Part shown: positions 28,905 through 39,223 of the stretch, piece by piece
How the letters are laid out: the number at the start of each line of letters is the position of its first letter
Position numbering within the stretch: position 1 is the stretch's first letter
Source: Bacteroidota bacterium
Lineage (GTDB): Bacteria; Bacteroidota; Bacteroidia; SXHM01
Assembly (NCBI GenBank): GCA_947479755.1
Contig: CANKAM010000001.1
Span: 62,001-126,000, forward strand
DNA length: 64,000 nt
Reading direction: 5' to 3'
The notes under the pieces: generated by a model
What the model saw: the letters and a program-made list of their open reading frames with translations, nothing else
The model's database searches: none
Told to the model about the DNA's origin: nothing
Program-made: the position numbers and the translations under genes

Positions 28905-30916
28905 AAACAATAAAAACAGTTGGTGTGGTGGGTGCCGGAACAATGGGTTCGGCACTGGCGCAAAAGTTTGCGCAGGAAAATTTCAAAGTAATTCTTGCTG
29001 ACCGTGAAATGAAGTTTGTTGAAAAAGGTCTGAATGGTATTAAAGCTATGCTGGCTCAGGGTGTGGAGAAAAAAGTATTTACACCGGAACAGGCAAATGC
29101 AACAATTTTAAACATCACAGGAACTTCCGATTTAAATGACTTAGTTGTTTGCGACCTGATTATTGAAGCAATTTTTGAAAACTTTGATGCTAAAAAAGAT
29201 TTATTCAAAACGCTTTCAAATATTACGTTGCCTGATACTATTATCGCAACCAATACTTCCTCTTTTTCGGTTACAGAACTTTCGGCTTATGTAAAATATC
29301 CTGAACGGTTTTTAGGGTTGCACTATTTTTATCATGCTGCCAAAAACAGGTTAGTTGAAATAATTCCGGGTGAAAAAACTTCTGCTGAAACAATGGATGC
29401 TGCAAAAGTTTTCTGTATTAAATCAGGAAAAGATGCCATTACCTGCGCTGATGCTTATGGCTTTGTTGTAAATCGTTTTTTTGTTCCCTGGCTTAATGAA
29501 GCGGTTAAAATTGTTGAACAGAAAGTTGCCACAAAAGAAGAAGTTGATGCCATTTGCATGGAAGCTTTTGGAATAGGCATGGGTCCATTTGCGCTGATGA
29601 ATGCAACAGGAGTTGCTGTTGCATATCATTCTGAAAAAACACTGGAAATATTTGGTGAGCCTTATAAAGTAGCTTCTTTGTTAAAGCAACAGTCAGAATT
29701 AAACAACCCTTGGGAGCTGGGTGAAAACTCATCACTAACAGTTGATGAAAAGAAGGAAAGAATTATCAAAGAAAGAATGTTGGGTATTGTATTTTTTGTT
29801 GTGTCTGAAATTATTGACGAAAAAATTTGCACTGCCTCAGCAATAAACCAGGGAGCCAGAATTGGCTTGCAATGGAAAAAAGGACCAATTGATTTGATGA
29901 AAGAATTAGGAGATGTAACGGTTAAAGAACTTATTTTCGGCTATGTTTCAAGCTACAGCAATGTTCAAATTCCAAATTCCATTGGCATTAATTTCTGGGA
30001 AACAGAACATGTTCTTTTTCTTAAAAAAGGGGATACCGCTTTTATTACCATTAACCGTCCGCAGGATTTGAATGCATTGAATGTGGATGTAATTGCACAA
30101 TTAGATGAAAAGTTTTCGCTGGCAGAGTATAATCCTGAAATACGAAACATAGTTATTACTGCAAGCGGTAAAGCATTTGTTGCAGGTGCCGACATTAATT
30201 TTTTTGTTGAAAACATAACTACTCACCACATTGAAAACATCGCTTCGTTCACCTCTTTAGGACAAAACGTTTTTCACCGGATTGATAATTCGGTGAAAAA
30301 TGTAGTGATGTTACTTAACGGGCTTGCATTTGGCGGTGGATTGGAGCTTGCACTTTGTGGTGATATAATTCTTGCCGTAAATACTGCAAAACTTGCCTTT
30401 CCCGAAACAGGAATTGGTATTTATCCGGCTTTGGGGGGAACCTTTCGTGCCAGCAGGCGAATAGGTAAAGGACTTACAAAATATCTTATTTGTTCAGGCA
30501 ATGTATTAAGCGTAGGTGACGCAGAAAAGATTGGATTGATTGATAAGGCAATAAGCATTGATGATATGTGCGAACTGCTTGCAGGCAATTTGCCTTTAAA
30601 TTCCTTTACACAAAAACACGACAAACATTTTAACGGAAAATTTTCGGTTGTTGAAAAGCTGTTTAATAATTATTCCATTGACAATATCTTATCAGGAAAT
30701 ATAACAGGAGATGAAATTCCAAGTGAAATTAAAGCTGAAATTCAGAAACGTTTAGGTCAGAAAGCACCCATAGCCTTGAAAATTTCTGAAAACCTGATTA
30801 ACAATAATTCAGGCGACAACGAGGCGCTTGAAGAAATTACATCTATATTTTCTACAAACGATGCCTTACTCGGGTTAAGTTCTATCGGAAAAAAAGTACA
30901 ATTCCAAGGCAATTAG
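28901..30916 (+). CDS. Bifunctional 3-hydroxyacyl-CoA dehydrogenase / enoyl-CoA hydratase
   Basis: GVVGAGTMGSALAQKFA...NTSSFSVTELS; C-term crotonase NGLAFGGGLELALCGDI. Start at 28901 (ATGA overlap) preferred over 28874. Confidence 0.9.
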   Translation: MKTIKTVGVVGAGTMGSALAQKFAQENFKVILADREMKFVEKGLNGIKAMLAQGVEKKVFTPEQANATILNITGTSDLNDLVVCDLIIEAIFENFDAKKDLFKTLSNITLPDTIIATNTSSFSVTELSAYVKYPERFLGLHYFYHAAKNRLVEIIPGEKTSAETMDAAKVFCIKSGKDAITCADAYGFVVNRFFVPWLNEAVKIVEQKVATKEEVDAICMEAFGIGMGPFALMNATGVAVAYHSEKTLEIFGEPYKVASLLKQQSELNNPWELGENSSLTVDEKKERIIKERMLGIVFFVVSEIIDEKICTASAINQGARIGLQWKKGPIDLMKELGDVTVKELIFGYVSSYSNVQIPNSIGINFWETEHVLFLKKGDTAFITINRPQDLNALNVDVIAQLDEKFSLAEYNPEIRNIVITASGKAFVAGADINFFVENITTHHIENIASFTSLGQNVFHRIDNSVKNVVMLLNGLAFGGGLELALCGDIILAVNTAKLAFPETGIGIYPALGGTFRASRRIGKGLTKYLICSGNVLSVGDAEKIGLIDKAISIDDMCELLAGNLPLNSFTQKHDKHFNGKFSVVEKLFNNYSIDNILSGNITGDEIPSEIKAEIQKRLGQKAPIALKISENLINNNSGDNEALEEITSIFSTNDALLGLSSIGKKVQFQGN

Positions 30917-30948
30917 CTTTTTTGAAGTCAAAAAAAACTAACTAAAAT

Positions 30949-31278
30949 TTATATAGCCCAAAATATTCCGGCTAATACAATAAGAATAATAATTACCGCC
31001 ACAGTTGTTGGATTTTCAGAAGTCCACTTTAACGTTGGGTTTGAACTTCCGGAAGGAACATACCCCAATTCAGTTAATACAGCGTTAGCTTTAATTACAG
31101 TGATAGCTGTTACAATTGTTAATGTAACCGCCAACAGAAGTAAATATACTAAGGGATTAGTATAATTCCAGAAAGCCTGATTATCTTGACTTGCAATTGC
31201 CTCTTGTGCAAATGCTGAAACAGGTAACAAAAAAATAAGTATAGCCGGAATTGAGAGTAAAACGATTATTTTTTTCAT
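30949..31278 (-). CDS. Small membrane protein with signal peptide and two further TM segments, end of nar operon
   Basis: 109 aa; signal peptide then two hydrophobic helices; same strand as and 19 bp past narI. Confidence 0.65.
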   Translation of the reverse strand: MKKIIVLLSIPAILIFLLPVSAFAQEAIASQDNQAFWNYTNPLVYLLLLAVTLTIVTAITVIKANAVLTELGYVPSGSSNPTLKWTSENPTTVAVIIILIVLAGIFWAI

Positions 31279-31297
31279 GTTAATAATAGGTAGAGTG

Positions 31298-32023
31298 TTA
31301 GTTATTCTTTGACTTGTGACCTTCAGAATGTGAACGTGAAGTGCGAATATGTTTTCTGCTCCAGTTCCAGATTACCTGCTGATAGCTTCTCCATAAATAA
31401 TCAACCGGGTAAACCAAAAAGTGAACAAATCTGGTAAACGGAATTATTCCGATAAGTGCAAAAGCAGAGATTACGTGAACCTTCAGCGAAAGAGAAGTTA
31501 CACTGGCTATTGCATCAATCTGCGGATCAAAAACAAAAACAGAGCGCAGGTAAGGTGTTAAAAAAGCTGAAAACCATGACGACCCCCAACGGCTGTGGTA
31601 GGCAACCAGCAAGCCCGAAACAATTTGGGTAAGTAATATTGCATAAACTACAATATCCATTTTACTGGTTACAATCTGCACCCTTCTGTTGGTAAGTCGT
31701 CTTAAAATCAATAGAACTAAACCCAACAATGCACTCAATCCAAAAGCAAAAGCAGCAATTTCCAATATCAGCAATCTTACCGGTTGCCCGTTCCATGCAA
31801 GCACGGCACTTGGAAAAAGGAAAGCAATCAGGTGGCCAAAAAATAATATAAATAGACCCCAGTGAAAAGGTTGACTTCCCCAAAAAAGTTTTTTCCCTTC
31901 CAGAAATTGAGATGAAATTGATGAAACCGAAAAGCCTCTGTTTTTGTAGCGGTAAATTGAACCGACAAGAAAAATTGCTAATGCAGCGTAAGGCAGTACA
32001 GCGAATAGAAGAATGTTTGTCAT
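31298..32023 (-). CDS. narI: Respiratory nitrate reductase gamma subunit
   Basis: 241 aa polytopic; WGSQPFHWGLFILFFGHLIAFLFP, KVHVISAFALIGIIPFTRFVHFLVYPVDYLWR. Confidence 0.92.
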   Translation of the reverse strand: MTNILLFAVLPYAALAIFLVGSIYRYKNRGFSVSSISSQFLEGKKLFWGSQPFHWGLFILFFGHLIAFLFPSAVLAWNGQPVRLLILEIAAFAFGLSALLGLVLLILRRLTNRRVQIVTSKMDIVVYAILLTQIVSGLLVAYHSRWGSSWFSAFLTPYLRSVFVFDPQIDAIASVTSLSLKVHVISAFALIGIIPFTRFVHFLVYPVDYLWRSYQQVIWNWSRKHIRTSRSHSEGHKSKNN

Positions 32024-32025
32024 AG

Positions 32026-32730
32026 TTAATCGAGTTTATAATTGCTTGCTAATTTATTTACTTCAATATTTAATGTTTGCTTTCCAAAAAAAGTGTTGTG
32101 ATGTTGAATATCAACCACCGGATCTAGTACTGAACTGAAACTCACATTTTCAAAATCTTTTTGCAAAACGAATAACAGTGCCGCTAAAATATTCTTGTAA
32201 ACATTTCCATGATTCAAATCTTCCTGGATAATTGCTTTGTGTAGTTTTTTCAGAACTTTTATTTTTAAATCAACCCTTGCCTGCTTAAACTCGCTAATCA
32301 TTTTCTCCACACCGGGAATAAGAATTTTTACAGATAGCTCATCCAGCAATGCTCGGTTATCCGATTTTGTATAGAGCGTAAGCATGTTGCTGATATTATC
32401 AGAAAGATCAGTTCCGCAATCGTTAGCTTCTTTTAACTGTTCTTCCTGCATGTGTAATAGAAATGCGCCCCGCTTATAATCTTCGCCAAAAATCACATAA
32501 CCCAAATCAAGATAACATATCGGTTGAACATCAAACGTTTTAGTATAAAGCTCTTCGCGCTCATCTTCTGTGTGTGATAACATGTAATTCACAAAAGGTT
32601 CTATTTCCAGAGCAGCTTCAGGGTATCTCTCTTTAAGCATAGCCATACACTTATTCGCCTTTTCAGGATAGTCTGAAGAAGGGTATCGTAGCAAATCAGC
32701 AAATGCAATATAGTGGTTGTATTTTTTCAT
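32026..32730 (-). CDS. narJ: Nitrate reductase assembly chaperone
   Basis: 234 aa; ADLLRYPSSDYPE...DLGYVIFGEDYKRGAFLLHM; between narH and narI. Confidence 0.85.
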   Translation of the reverse strand: MKKYNHYIAFADLLRYPSSDYPEKANKCMAMLKERYPEAALEIEPFVNYMLSHTEDEREELYTKTFDVQPICYLDLGYVIFGEDYKRGAFLLHMQEEQLKEANDCGTDLSDNISNMLTLYTKSDNRALLDELSVKILIPGVEKMISEFKQARVDLKIKVLKKLHKAIIQEDLNHGNVYKNILAALLFVLQKDFENVSFSSVLDPVVDIQHHNTFFGKQTLNIEVNKLASNYKLD

Positions 32731-32733
32731 TAT

Positions 32734-34224
32734 TTATAAACCTCTTACCGGTTTTTCTTTAAATCCAAATCCGGTGTTTCCTTTTACATCTCCTGTATTT
32801 TCCAACATCTCAATTGATTCTTCGCGGTGAGCAGGTGGTATTACAAATCTTTCGTCAAAAGTTGCAAGTGCAGTAAGCCTGAAAATTGCATCAGCCGTGT
32901 CGGGTTCCATTTGAACCTCTTTCAAAGCCTGAGAAATTTCTGCAGCATTCAAGTCTCCTACCGTAACACCTCTTCTGTGTAGTCTCACAGCCATCAGCCT
33001 TTTCATAACTTCTGTTACTTTTCCGGTATCGCCTGCAGAAAAAAGTGAAGCAAGATATTTCATTGGTAAACGATTGCTTTCAACTCCATTCCAAAGAGAT
33101 TTACTGGTTGAATTATAAACACCGTCTGATACAGTTGCCATGGTTGGAAGCAATGCCGGCACATAAAATAAATTAGGCAATGTTCTGAATTCAGGGTGTA
33201 GCGGCAATGCAAGTTTCCACACTTTTACAAATTTGTAAACCGGGGAATTTTGTGCAGCAGTAATAGTAGAATCTGCAACTCCATTTAATCTGGCTTGCTT
33301 TATTACTTCCGGATCAAACGGGTCAAGATAAATATCCATTTGAGCGTCCACTAATCTGTCATCAGGTGCTGCTGCTGCTGCTGCAATTTTATCTGCATCA
33401 TACAGCAATACACCCAGATAGCGAATTCTTCCAACGCAGGAGTGGAAGCAAGCAGGCGCCTGACCCGATTCAAGACGGGGATAACAAAGAATACATTTTT
33501 CAGATTTTCCGGTATTCCAGTTATAATAACTCTTTTTATACGGACAAGCTGTTACACACATTCTCCACGCACGGCAACGTTCCTGATTAATCAATACAAT
33601 TCCATCTTCACCTCTTTTGTATAGTGCTCCTGAAGGGCAAGAACCAACACAAGCCGGATTTAAACAGTGATTACAGATTCTCGGTAGGTAATGGAGAGTC
33701 ATTCTTTCCAGTTGAAACATGGCCTCTCTCTCTGCCGCTGATAATTTCTCAAGATTTACATCCTGACGGGCATAATCAATAGAGCCACTCATGTCATCAT
33801 CCCAATTAGGTCCAGACTGAACATCCATGTGTTCACCTGTTACCAAAGAAACAGGACGTGCTGTTGGCTGGTCATCACCTTCAGGTGCAGTAAATAAATC
33901 TTGGTATTTGTAGGTCCAAGGCTCATAATAATCATCTAACACAGGCATGTGAGGATTATGAAAAATATTTTTCAATCCTTTAAATTTGCCTGCACCTTTC
34001 AAGGAAACGGTATCACCATTCTTTTCCCAGCCACCTTTATAGATGTCTTGATTTTCCCATTTGGTTGGATAACCTGTTCCGGGTTTTGTTTCAACATTAT
34101 TCCACCACATATATTCCGCACCTTTCCTGTCAGTCCAGATATTTTTGCAGGCGATGGAACAAGTATGACACCCGATACATTTATCGAGGTGAAAAACCAT
34201 TGACACTTGCGATCTTACGTCCAT
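32734..34224 (-). CDS. narH: Respiratory nitrate reductase beta subunit
   Basis: CIGCHTCSIACKNIWTDRKGAEYMWWNNVETKPGTGYP; four Fe-S cysteine groups including RCRAWRMCVTACPYKK. Confidence 0.96.
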   Translation of the reverse strand: MDVRSQVSMVFHLDKCIGCHTCSIACKNIWTDRKGAEYMWWNNVETKPGTGYPTKWENQDIYKGGWEKNGDTVSLKGAGKFKGLKNIFHNPHMPVLDDYYEPWTYKYQDLFTAPEGDDQPTARPVSLVTGEHMDVQSGPNWDDDMSGSIDYARQDVNLEKLSAAEREAMFQLERMTLHYLPRICNHCLNPACVGSCPSGALYKRGEDGIVLINQERCRAWRMCVTACPYKKSYYNWNTGKSEKCILCYPRLESGQAPACFHSCVGRIRYLGVLLYDADKIAAAAAAPDDRLVDAQMDIYLDPFDPEVIKQARLNGVADSTITAAQNSPVYKFVKVWKLALPLHPEFRTLPNLFYVPALLPTMATVSDGVYNSTSKSLWNGVESNRLPMKYLASLFSAGDTGKVTEVMKRLMAVRLHRRGVTVGDLNAAEISQALKEVQMEPDTADAIFRLTALATFDERFVIPPAHREESIEMLENTGDVKGNTGFGFKEKPVRGL

Positions 34225-34245
34225 AATTTTATTTTTTTATTTTTT

Positions 34246-37200
34246 TTAAAATTCAACTTTTTCCATTCTTCTTACTAAAACGTGAGTATCACGATTTACT
34301 CCAACAGGTCCCCAATAATTGAAGTGATAGGAGAACTGTCCGTAACCACCTACCATCAAACTTGGCTTTAAGTGAATACGTGTGAAGCTGTTGTGACCAC
34401 CCGCTCTTTTTCCTCCACGCTCCTGTGATTTAGGAACTGAGTAGGTTCTTTCAGGAGAGTGGTAAACAATACACACTCCGTTCGGGATACGAGCACTCAC
34501 GCAGGCACGGGTACAATAAACTCCGTGGTCATTATAAACTTCAACCCAATCGTTATCTTTTACTCCAATGGATGCTGCATCTTCCTCACTCATCCAGCAA
34601 GGTTCCATTCCGCGAGATAAAGTCAACATGCGAAGTGTATCCCCATAGGTAGAGTGGATGTGCCATTTACCGTGTGGTGTTAATACGTTGAACATTTTAG
34701 CTTTTCCATCATTGATTGTTTTTCTCAAATCACCATATGCTTTTGGTGTTGGAGATGGTTTGTATGTTGGAAGATGCTCTCCGAATGCGATGTAACCATC
34801 ATGATCCAAATAAAATGCCTGGCGACCAGTTAGTGTTCTCCATGGAACCCAGCAATCAACATTGTAGGTATATGCGCAATATGCTCTACCGTTGTCCATT
34901 AATCCTGACCAAAGCGGAGAATTGTTATAACGCCTTGGCTGAGACTGAAGATCTTTATAATCAATCCTTACATCTTTACTTCCTATTCCATGCTGTACGA
35001 TTGGCATGCCGATTTTTTTCTCCATGTTCTCATAAGCACGAACAGTTAATTTTCCGTTCGTTAGTGAAGAAAGTCGCAATACAGCATTCACGGCTTCGAT
35101 ATCTTCCTTCAAAGAAGGGTATTCAACACCATCAACTTTTTGTACATGGCGTTTATCTTCTCCCATTTCTTTATAGACATCATCTGCCATAAAATTCACT
35201 CCGTGTGCACCTAAAGTATTAGTATTGAGGTTTGGCCCCAGTGCAATGTACTTATCGTAAATCTTGGTGTAGTCCCGTTCAACAATTGCAATTTTGTGCA
35301 TTGTTTTTCCAGGAATAGGCTCGCATTCTCCTTTGTACCAATCCAACAATTTAGGTTGTGAAATTTCATCTACCGTGTCGTGAGACAAAGGAAGATTCAC
35401 CACATCTTTCACCGGATTTGGCATATATCCTTTCGCCATTTCGCTCACGGTTTTTGCAAGTAATTGAAAAATCTGCCAATCACTTTTAGACTCCCAAACA
35501 GGAGCAACGGCTGCTGATAATGGGTGAATGAACGAGTGCATGTCGGTAGAATTTATATCTGCTTTCTCATACCAAGATGCTGTAGGAAGAACTATATCAG
35601 AATACAACGCAGAAGTATCCATTCGGAAATTGATATCTACTATTAGATCCATCTTCCCTTTTGGCGCTTCTCTCCAAAGTATTTCAGTTACTTTATCCTG
35701 AGCAACTTCATCTGCAATTTTATTGGTGTGAGTTCCCAAGTAGTGATCGAGCATGTATTCATGTCCTTTTGCGCTTGCCATCAATGCGTTTCCTCTCCAG
35801 ATAAACCAGTTGCGTGGAAAGTTCACTTCATTATCAGGATCAGCGCAGGAGTATTTTATCTCTCTCGATTTTAATTTCTCAACTACATAATTTTTTATTT
35901 CATCATCGGTCTTTGCACCTGCCGCCATTGCATCGGTCGCGATTGTTAAATTGCTCTTGTCGTACTGAGGATAGAAAGGCATCCATCCGTTGCGAACAGA
36001 CATAGCCACCCAATCCGCAGTGTGCATATTTCCAAGTTTGCTTCCTTCAGGAATACTGTTGTACTCTGCCTGGTTGCCATCATATCTCCACTGATCAGAA
36101 TTCATGTAGTGCCAGATAGGAGCTTGTTGCAAACGGTTTGCACCTTGCCAATCTTTTGCTGCCATGATTGTTCCCCATGAATCGACCGGTGCTAATTTTT
36201 CCTGACCTACATAGTGATTCATTCCGCCTCCATTTACACCGTTGCAACCGGTTAACATCTGCGTCATGATTGCAGAACGATACATCAGGTTATTATGGAA
36301 CCAGTGACAAATTGCCGCACCTACAATCACCATACATTTTCCTTTGGTGATTTCAGCAGTACTTCCCCACTCACGAGCGAGTTGAAGAACTGTTTCTTTT
36401 CCAATTCCGGTAAATATTTCCTGCCATGCCGGGGTATATGCTTGGTTTTTATCATCGTAATCTTTTGGATAATCACCGGGCAAACCTCTTCCAACTCCGT
36501 ACTGTCCAAATGTTAAATCGTAAACTGTAACTGTAGGAATTTTTGTTCCATCCGCAGTCTCTACATATTTTACAGGTACTCCGCGCACAGCTTTTTTGCC
36601 TAAACCAAATTCTGTAAACTCTACTTGTAAAACATCATCACTTATTCCAAGTAGCGTTAATGTTGGATCGAATTCCTGATTTGATTCTCCATCTTCGAAT
36701 TTCAAATTCCAGTTTCCAACTTTACCTTTATCCCAACGCTGACCCATGGTACCCTTTGGCATTACAAGTTTTCCTGTTTTACTATCGATATTCAGGAATT
36801 TCCAATCTCCATTTTCAACATCTTTATAATTAGCTAAACGATTTGCTCTTACCAATTTCATTGGGTGATAAGCATCGCCTTTCTTTTCCAACTCAACTAA
36901 GAACGGACAGTCGGTATATCTTTTTACATAATCAATAAAATAAGGAACTTGTCTGTCTGCATGAAATTCTTTCAGGATTACATGGGTAACAGCCATCCAG
37001 AATGCTCCATCAGATCCTGCGTGAACAGGAATCCATTGGTCAGCGTGTTTTGCCACCATGCTAAAGTCGGGTGACATAACTACTGTTTTGGTTCCGTTGT
37101 GTTTTGATTCAGAGAAAAAGTGAATATCGGGAGTACGAGTCATTCCAAGGTTTGCACCCATGGAAACACAGAATTTTGAATTATACCAATCAGCACTTTC

Positions 37201-37869
37201 GCAAACGTCTGTCTGTTCTCCCCATATTTCAGGATATGCTGTAGGAAGATCGCAATACCAATCGTAGAAACTCAGGTTAACTCCTCCTAATAATTGAAGA
37301 TAACGGGCACCGGAAGCATAGCTCAACATGGACATGGCAGGAATTGGAGAGAATCCAATTACTCTATCTGGTCCATATTTTTTAATTGTGTATAAATTAG
37401 CTGCTGCTATAAGTTCAACAACCTCGTCCCATTTAACTCTTCGGAATCCTCCTTTACCTCTTGCACGTTGGTATCTTTTTCTTTTTTCAGAATCGTTTTG
37501 TAAATTTTCCCATGCTTTAATAGGATCACCGCCTGCAGCCTGTTTTTCACGATTAAATAAATCCATTAATGCTCCGCGCATCAAAGGGTATTTAACACGT
37601 ATTGGTGAATATAAATACCATGAATAAGAGATTCCTCTTTGGCATCCACGCGGTTCGTATGGCGGAAGTGATGCCTCAAGCAATGGATAGTCCAGGGCCT
37701 GAGTTTCCCATACAACTATTCCATCTTTCACGTGAATATTCCAGGAACATCCACCTGTGCAGTTTACACCATGCGTGCTGCGCACCACTTTATCATACTG
37801 CCAGCGGTTGCGGTAAAATTCTTCCCATTTGCGGGTTTCGGGCGAGATAATGTCTTCAATCCAACTCAT
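34246..37869 (-). CDS. narG: Respiratory nitrate reductase alpha subunit
   Basis: 1207 aa; [62 protein letters not shown]. Confidence 0.97.
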   Translation of the reverse strand: MSWIEDIISPETRKWEEFYRNRWQYDKVVRSTHGVNCTGGCSWNIHVKDGIVVWETQALDYPLLEASLPPYEPRGCQRGISYSWYLYSPIRVKYPLMRGALMDLFNREKQAAGGDPIKAWENLQNDSEKRKRYQRARGKGGFRRVKWDEVVELIAAANLYTIKKYGPDRVIGFSPIPAMSMLSYASGARYLQLLGGVNLSFYDWYCDLPTAYPEIWGEQTDVCESADWYNSKFCVSMGANLGMTRTPDIHFFSESKHNGTKTVVMSPDFSMVAKHADQWIPVHAGSDGAFWMAVTHVILKEFHADRQVPYFIDYVKRYTDCPFLVELEKKGDAYHPMKLVRANRLANYKDVENGDWKFLNIDSKTGKLVMPKGTMGQRWDKGKVGNWNLKFEDGESNQEFDPTLTLLGISDDVLQVEFTEFGLGKKAVRGVPVKYVETADGTKIPTVTVYDLTFGQYGVGRGLPGDYPKDYDDKNQAYTPAWQEIFTGIGKETVLQLAREWGSTAEITKGKCMVIVGAAICHWFHNNLMYRSAIMTQMLTGCNGVNGGGMNHYVGQEKLAPVDSWGTIMAAKDWQGANRLQQAPIWHYMNSDQWRYDGNQAEYNSIPEGSKLGNMHTADWVAMSVRNGWMPFYPQYDKSNLTIATDAMAAGAKTDDEIKNYVVEKLKSREIKYSCADPDNEVNFPRNWFIWRGNALMASAKGHEYMLDHYLGTHTNKIADEVAQDKVTEILWREAPKGKMDLIVDINFRMDTSALYSDIVLPTASWYEKADINSTDMHSFIHPLSAAVAPVWESKSDWQIFQLLAKTVSEMAKGYMPNPVKDVVNLPLSHDTVDEISQPKLLDWYKGECEPIPGKTMHKIAIVERDYTKIYDKYIALGPNLNTNTLGAHGVNFMADDVYKEMGEDKRHVQKVDGVEYPSLKEDIEAVNAVLRLSSLTNGKLTVRAYENMEKKIGMPIVQHGIGSKDVRIDYKDLQSQPRRYNNSPLWSGLMDNGRAYCAYTYNVDCWVPWRTLTGRQAFYLDHDGYIAFGEHLPTYKPSPTPKAYGDLRKTINDGKAKMFNVLTPHGKWHIHSTYGDTLRMLTLSRGMEPCWMSEEDAASIGVKDNDWVEVYNDHGVYCTRACVSARIPNGVCIVYHSPERTYSVPKSQERGGKRAGGHNSFTRIHLKPSLMVGGYGQFSYHFNYWGPVGVNRDTHVLVRRMEKVEF

Positions 37870-37903
37870 AAGTATATTGTTTTAAGGTTCGTATTTTTTT
37901 TAA

Positions 37904-38758
37904 CTAAATGGATTTTAACTGGCGATCGTAGATGTCTTTTTTAACGGTTTCTTTTTTGCGGGCAAACCAAAGAAAGTAAATCAGAATAAGTATTCCGCCT
38001 AAACCACCAATACCTCCATAGAGTAAAAGGTATGGTGAACTTGCTACCTGATTTGCAGTGTCTTTATCAACTTTGTTTAAAAAAGCTGTGAGGGCTGCTA
38101 TTTCGGGTTCGGTTATGGTTTTGCCTTTATAGGCTTGTGTCATTGCAGGAAATGGTGGTGCTCCTAATATTCCTAATATTCCGGCATCACCTCCTAATCT
38201 GCTATGGGCTGTTGTTAAATCTTTTGCCAGCAAACCTCCTGGAATAACTCCGGTGTAGTTTACATTGTGGCATGCTATGCAGGCAACTCCTCCATTACTG
38301 AGGGCATTGCTGCCAATAAACAGATTTTTGCCGAGTTCAATAACTTCGGGTGTTGCATTTGCTGAAGCGCTTACAGGTGTTTCTGCAACTGTAGGAGCGG
38401 CAACTGTTGCGGCTTCACTTTTTCCGGCAATGAATGTGTAGATTGCTTTTATGTCGCCATTGGGGATGGTTTGGTCGGGCATCATGATGCTGCTGTATTC
38501 TTCATAAATTGCTTTGGCATCAGCGTCTCCGCTTTTGATTAGTGCTTGCGAACTGCGTGTCCATTTCATCAGCCATTCTTCTGTGCGTTTTGTGGTAACG
38601 CCTGCAAGGTCTGGCCCTACTAATCGTCCTCCTCCTACTTTGTGGCAGGCTGAGCAGTTTTGTTTAAAAATTGCTTCACCATCTTGTGCATGGGTTGCTG
38701 AAATTGAAAACAGGAAGAAACCTGTAATTGGCAAAAAGAAAAAAAATGTTTTTCTCAT
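37904..38758 (-). CDS. Membrane-anchored diheme cytochrome c, nar-associated
   Basis: Two haem motifs CSACH and CIACH, signal peptide MRKTFFFFLPITGFFLFSISATHAQ, C-terminal TM. Track start 38791; Met 38758 preferred. Confidence 0.85.
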   Translation of the reverse strand: MRKTFFFFLPITGFFLFSISATHAQDGEAIFKQNCSACHKVGGGRLVGPDLAGVTTKRTEEWLMKWTRSSQALIKSGDADAKAIYEEYSSIMMPDQTIPNGDIKAIYTFIAGKSEAATVAAPTVAETPVSASANATPEVIELGKNLFIGSNALSNGGVACIACHNVNYTGVIPGGLLAKDLTTAHSRLGGDAGILGILGAPPFPAMTQAYKGKTITEPEIAALTAFLNKVDKDTANQVASSPYLLLYGGIGGLGGILILIYFLWFARKKETVKKDIYDRQLKSI

Positions 38759-38856
38759 ATATTGTGGATTGGGTTTATTTACCTGTTTCATTGTTTCCCC
38801 TTTTAAAATATGATTAATGTTAATGTAAGGTTTTGTTGTGTGGTTATTTCCGGGGA

Positions 38857-38900
38857 CAAAATTGTTTTTCTTGTAGTCTTAAAACAATGATTTTGGTCAT
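38857..38900 (-). promoter_or_regulatory. Fnr-like box plus -7-like element (cytochrome c-narGHJI operon)
   Basis: ATGATTTTGGTCAT 38887-38900; minus strand CAATTTTG at 38864-38857; 36.5 nt. Confidence 0.65.
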
Positions 38901-39107
38901 ATAATTTAATGTTCCTAGTCATGATTATAAATTTTAGCTAAGAGCCTGTTTAAGTTTTAACTAATAATGTTTTTATAAATATCACTTTTTTACAAAAAAA
39001 TAACTCTACAAATTTTTTGAATTATCATTCGCTCAAACAATGATTATCATCATAGTTTGCATTTTTATTTATCAACAATATAAACTGACATAAGTCATTT
39101 GTAAACT

Positions 39108-39152
39108 ATGATGGGAATCATTGTATCTGTCGATTCATCACCAATACATTTG
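39108..39152 (+). promoter_or_regulatory. Fnr-like box plus -7 element (narK operon); two more box-like palindromes upstream
   Basis: ATGATGGGAATCAT 39108-39121; TACATTTG 39145-39152 (37.5 nt). Also CTGACATAAGTCAT 39085-39098 and ATGATTATCATCAT 39040-39053. Confidence 0.7.
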
Positions 39153-39223
39153 TTGCGAAATTTTTAATCTTTTTCTTTTGACAAAAAAATATAACAACCT
39201 TCATCTATAATATTATAATATAT

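Noticed and set aside
19828-30916. Ferredoxin or KorAB-type oxidoreductase for benzoyl-CoA reductase electron supply
   Set aside because: Looked for but not seen in this window; electron donor must be encoded elsewhere or differ.
38909-38922. ATGTTCCTAGTCAT as another regulon box
   Set aside because: Left half deviates and no -7-like element at the expected distance on either strand.
39040-39053. ATGATTATCATCAT as an independent promoter box
   Set aside because: Fits the motif, but no TAnnTTTG-like element at 36.5 nt on either strand; kept only as an accessory site for narK.
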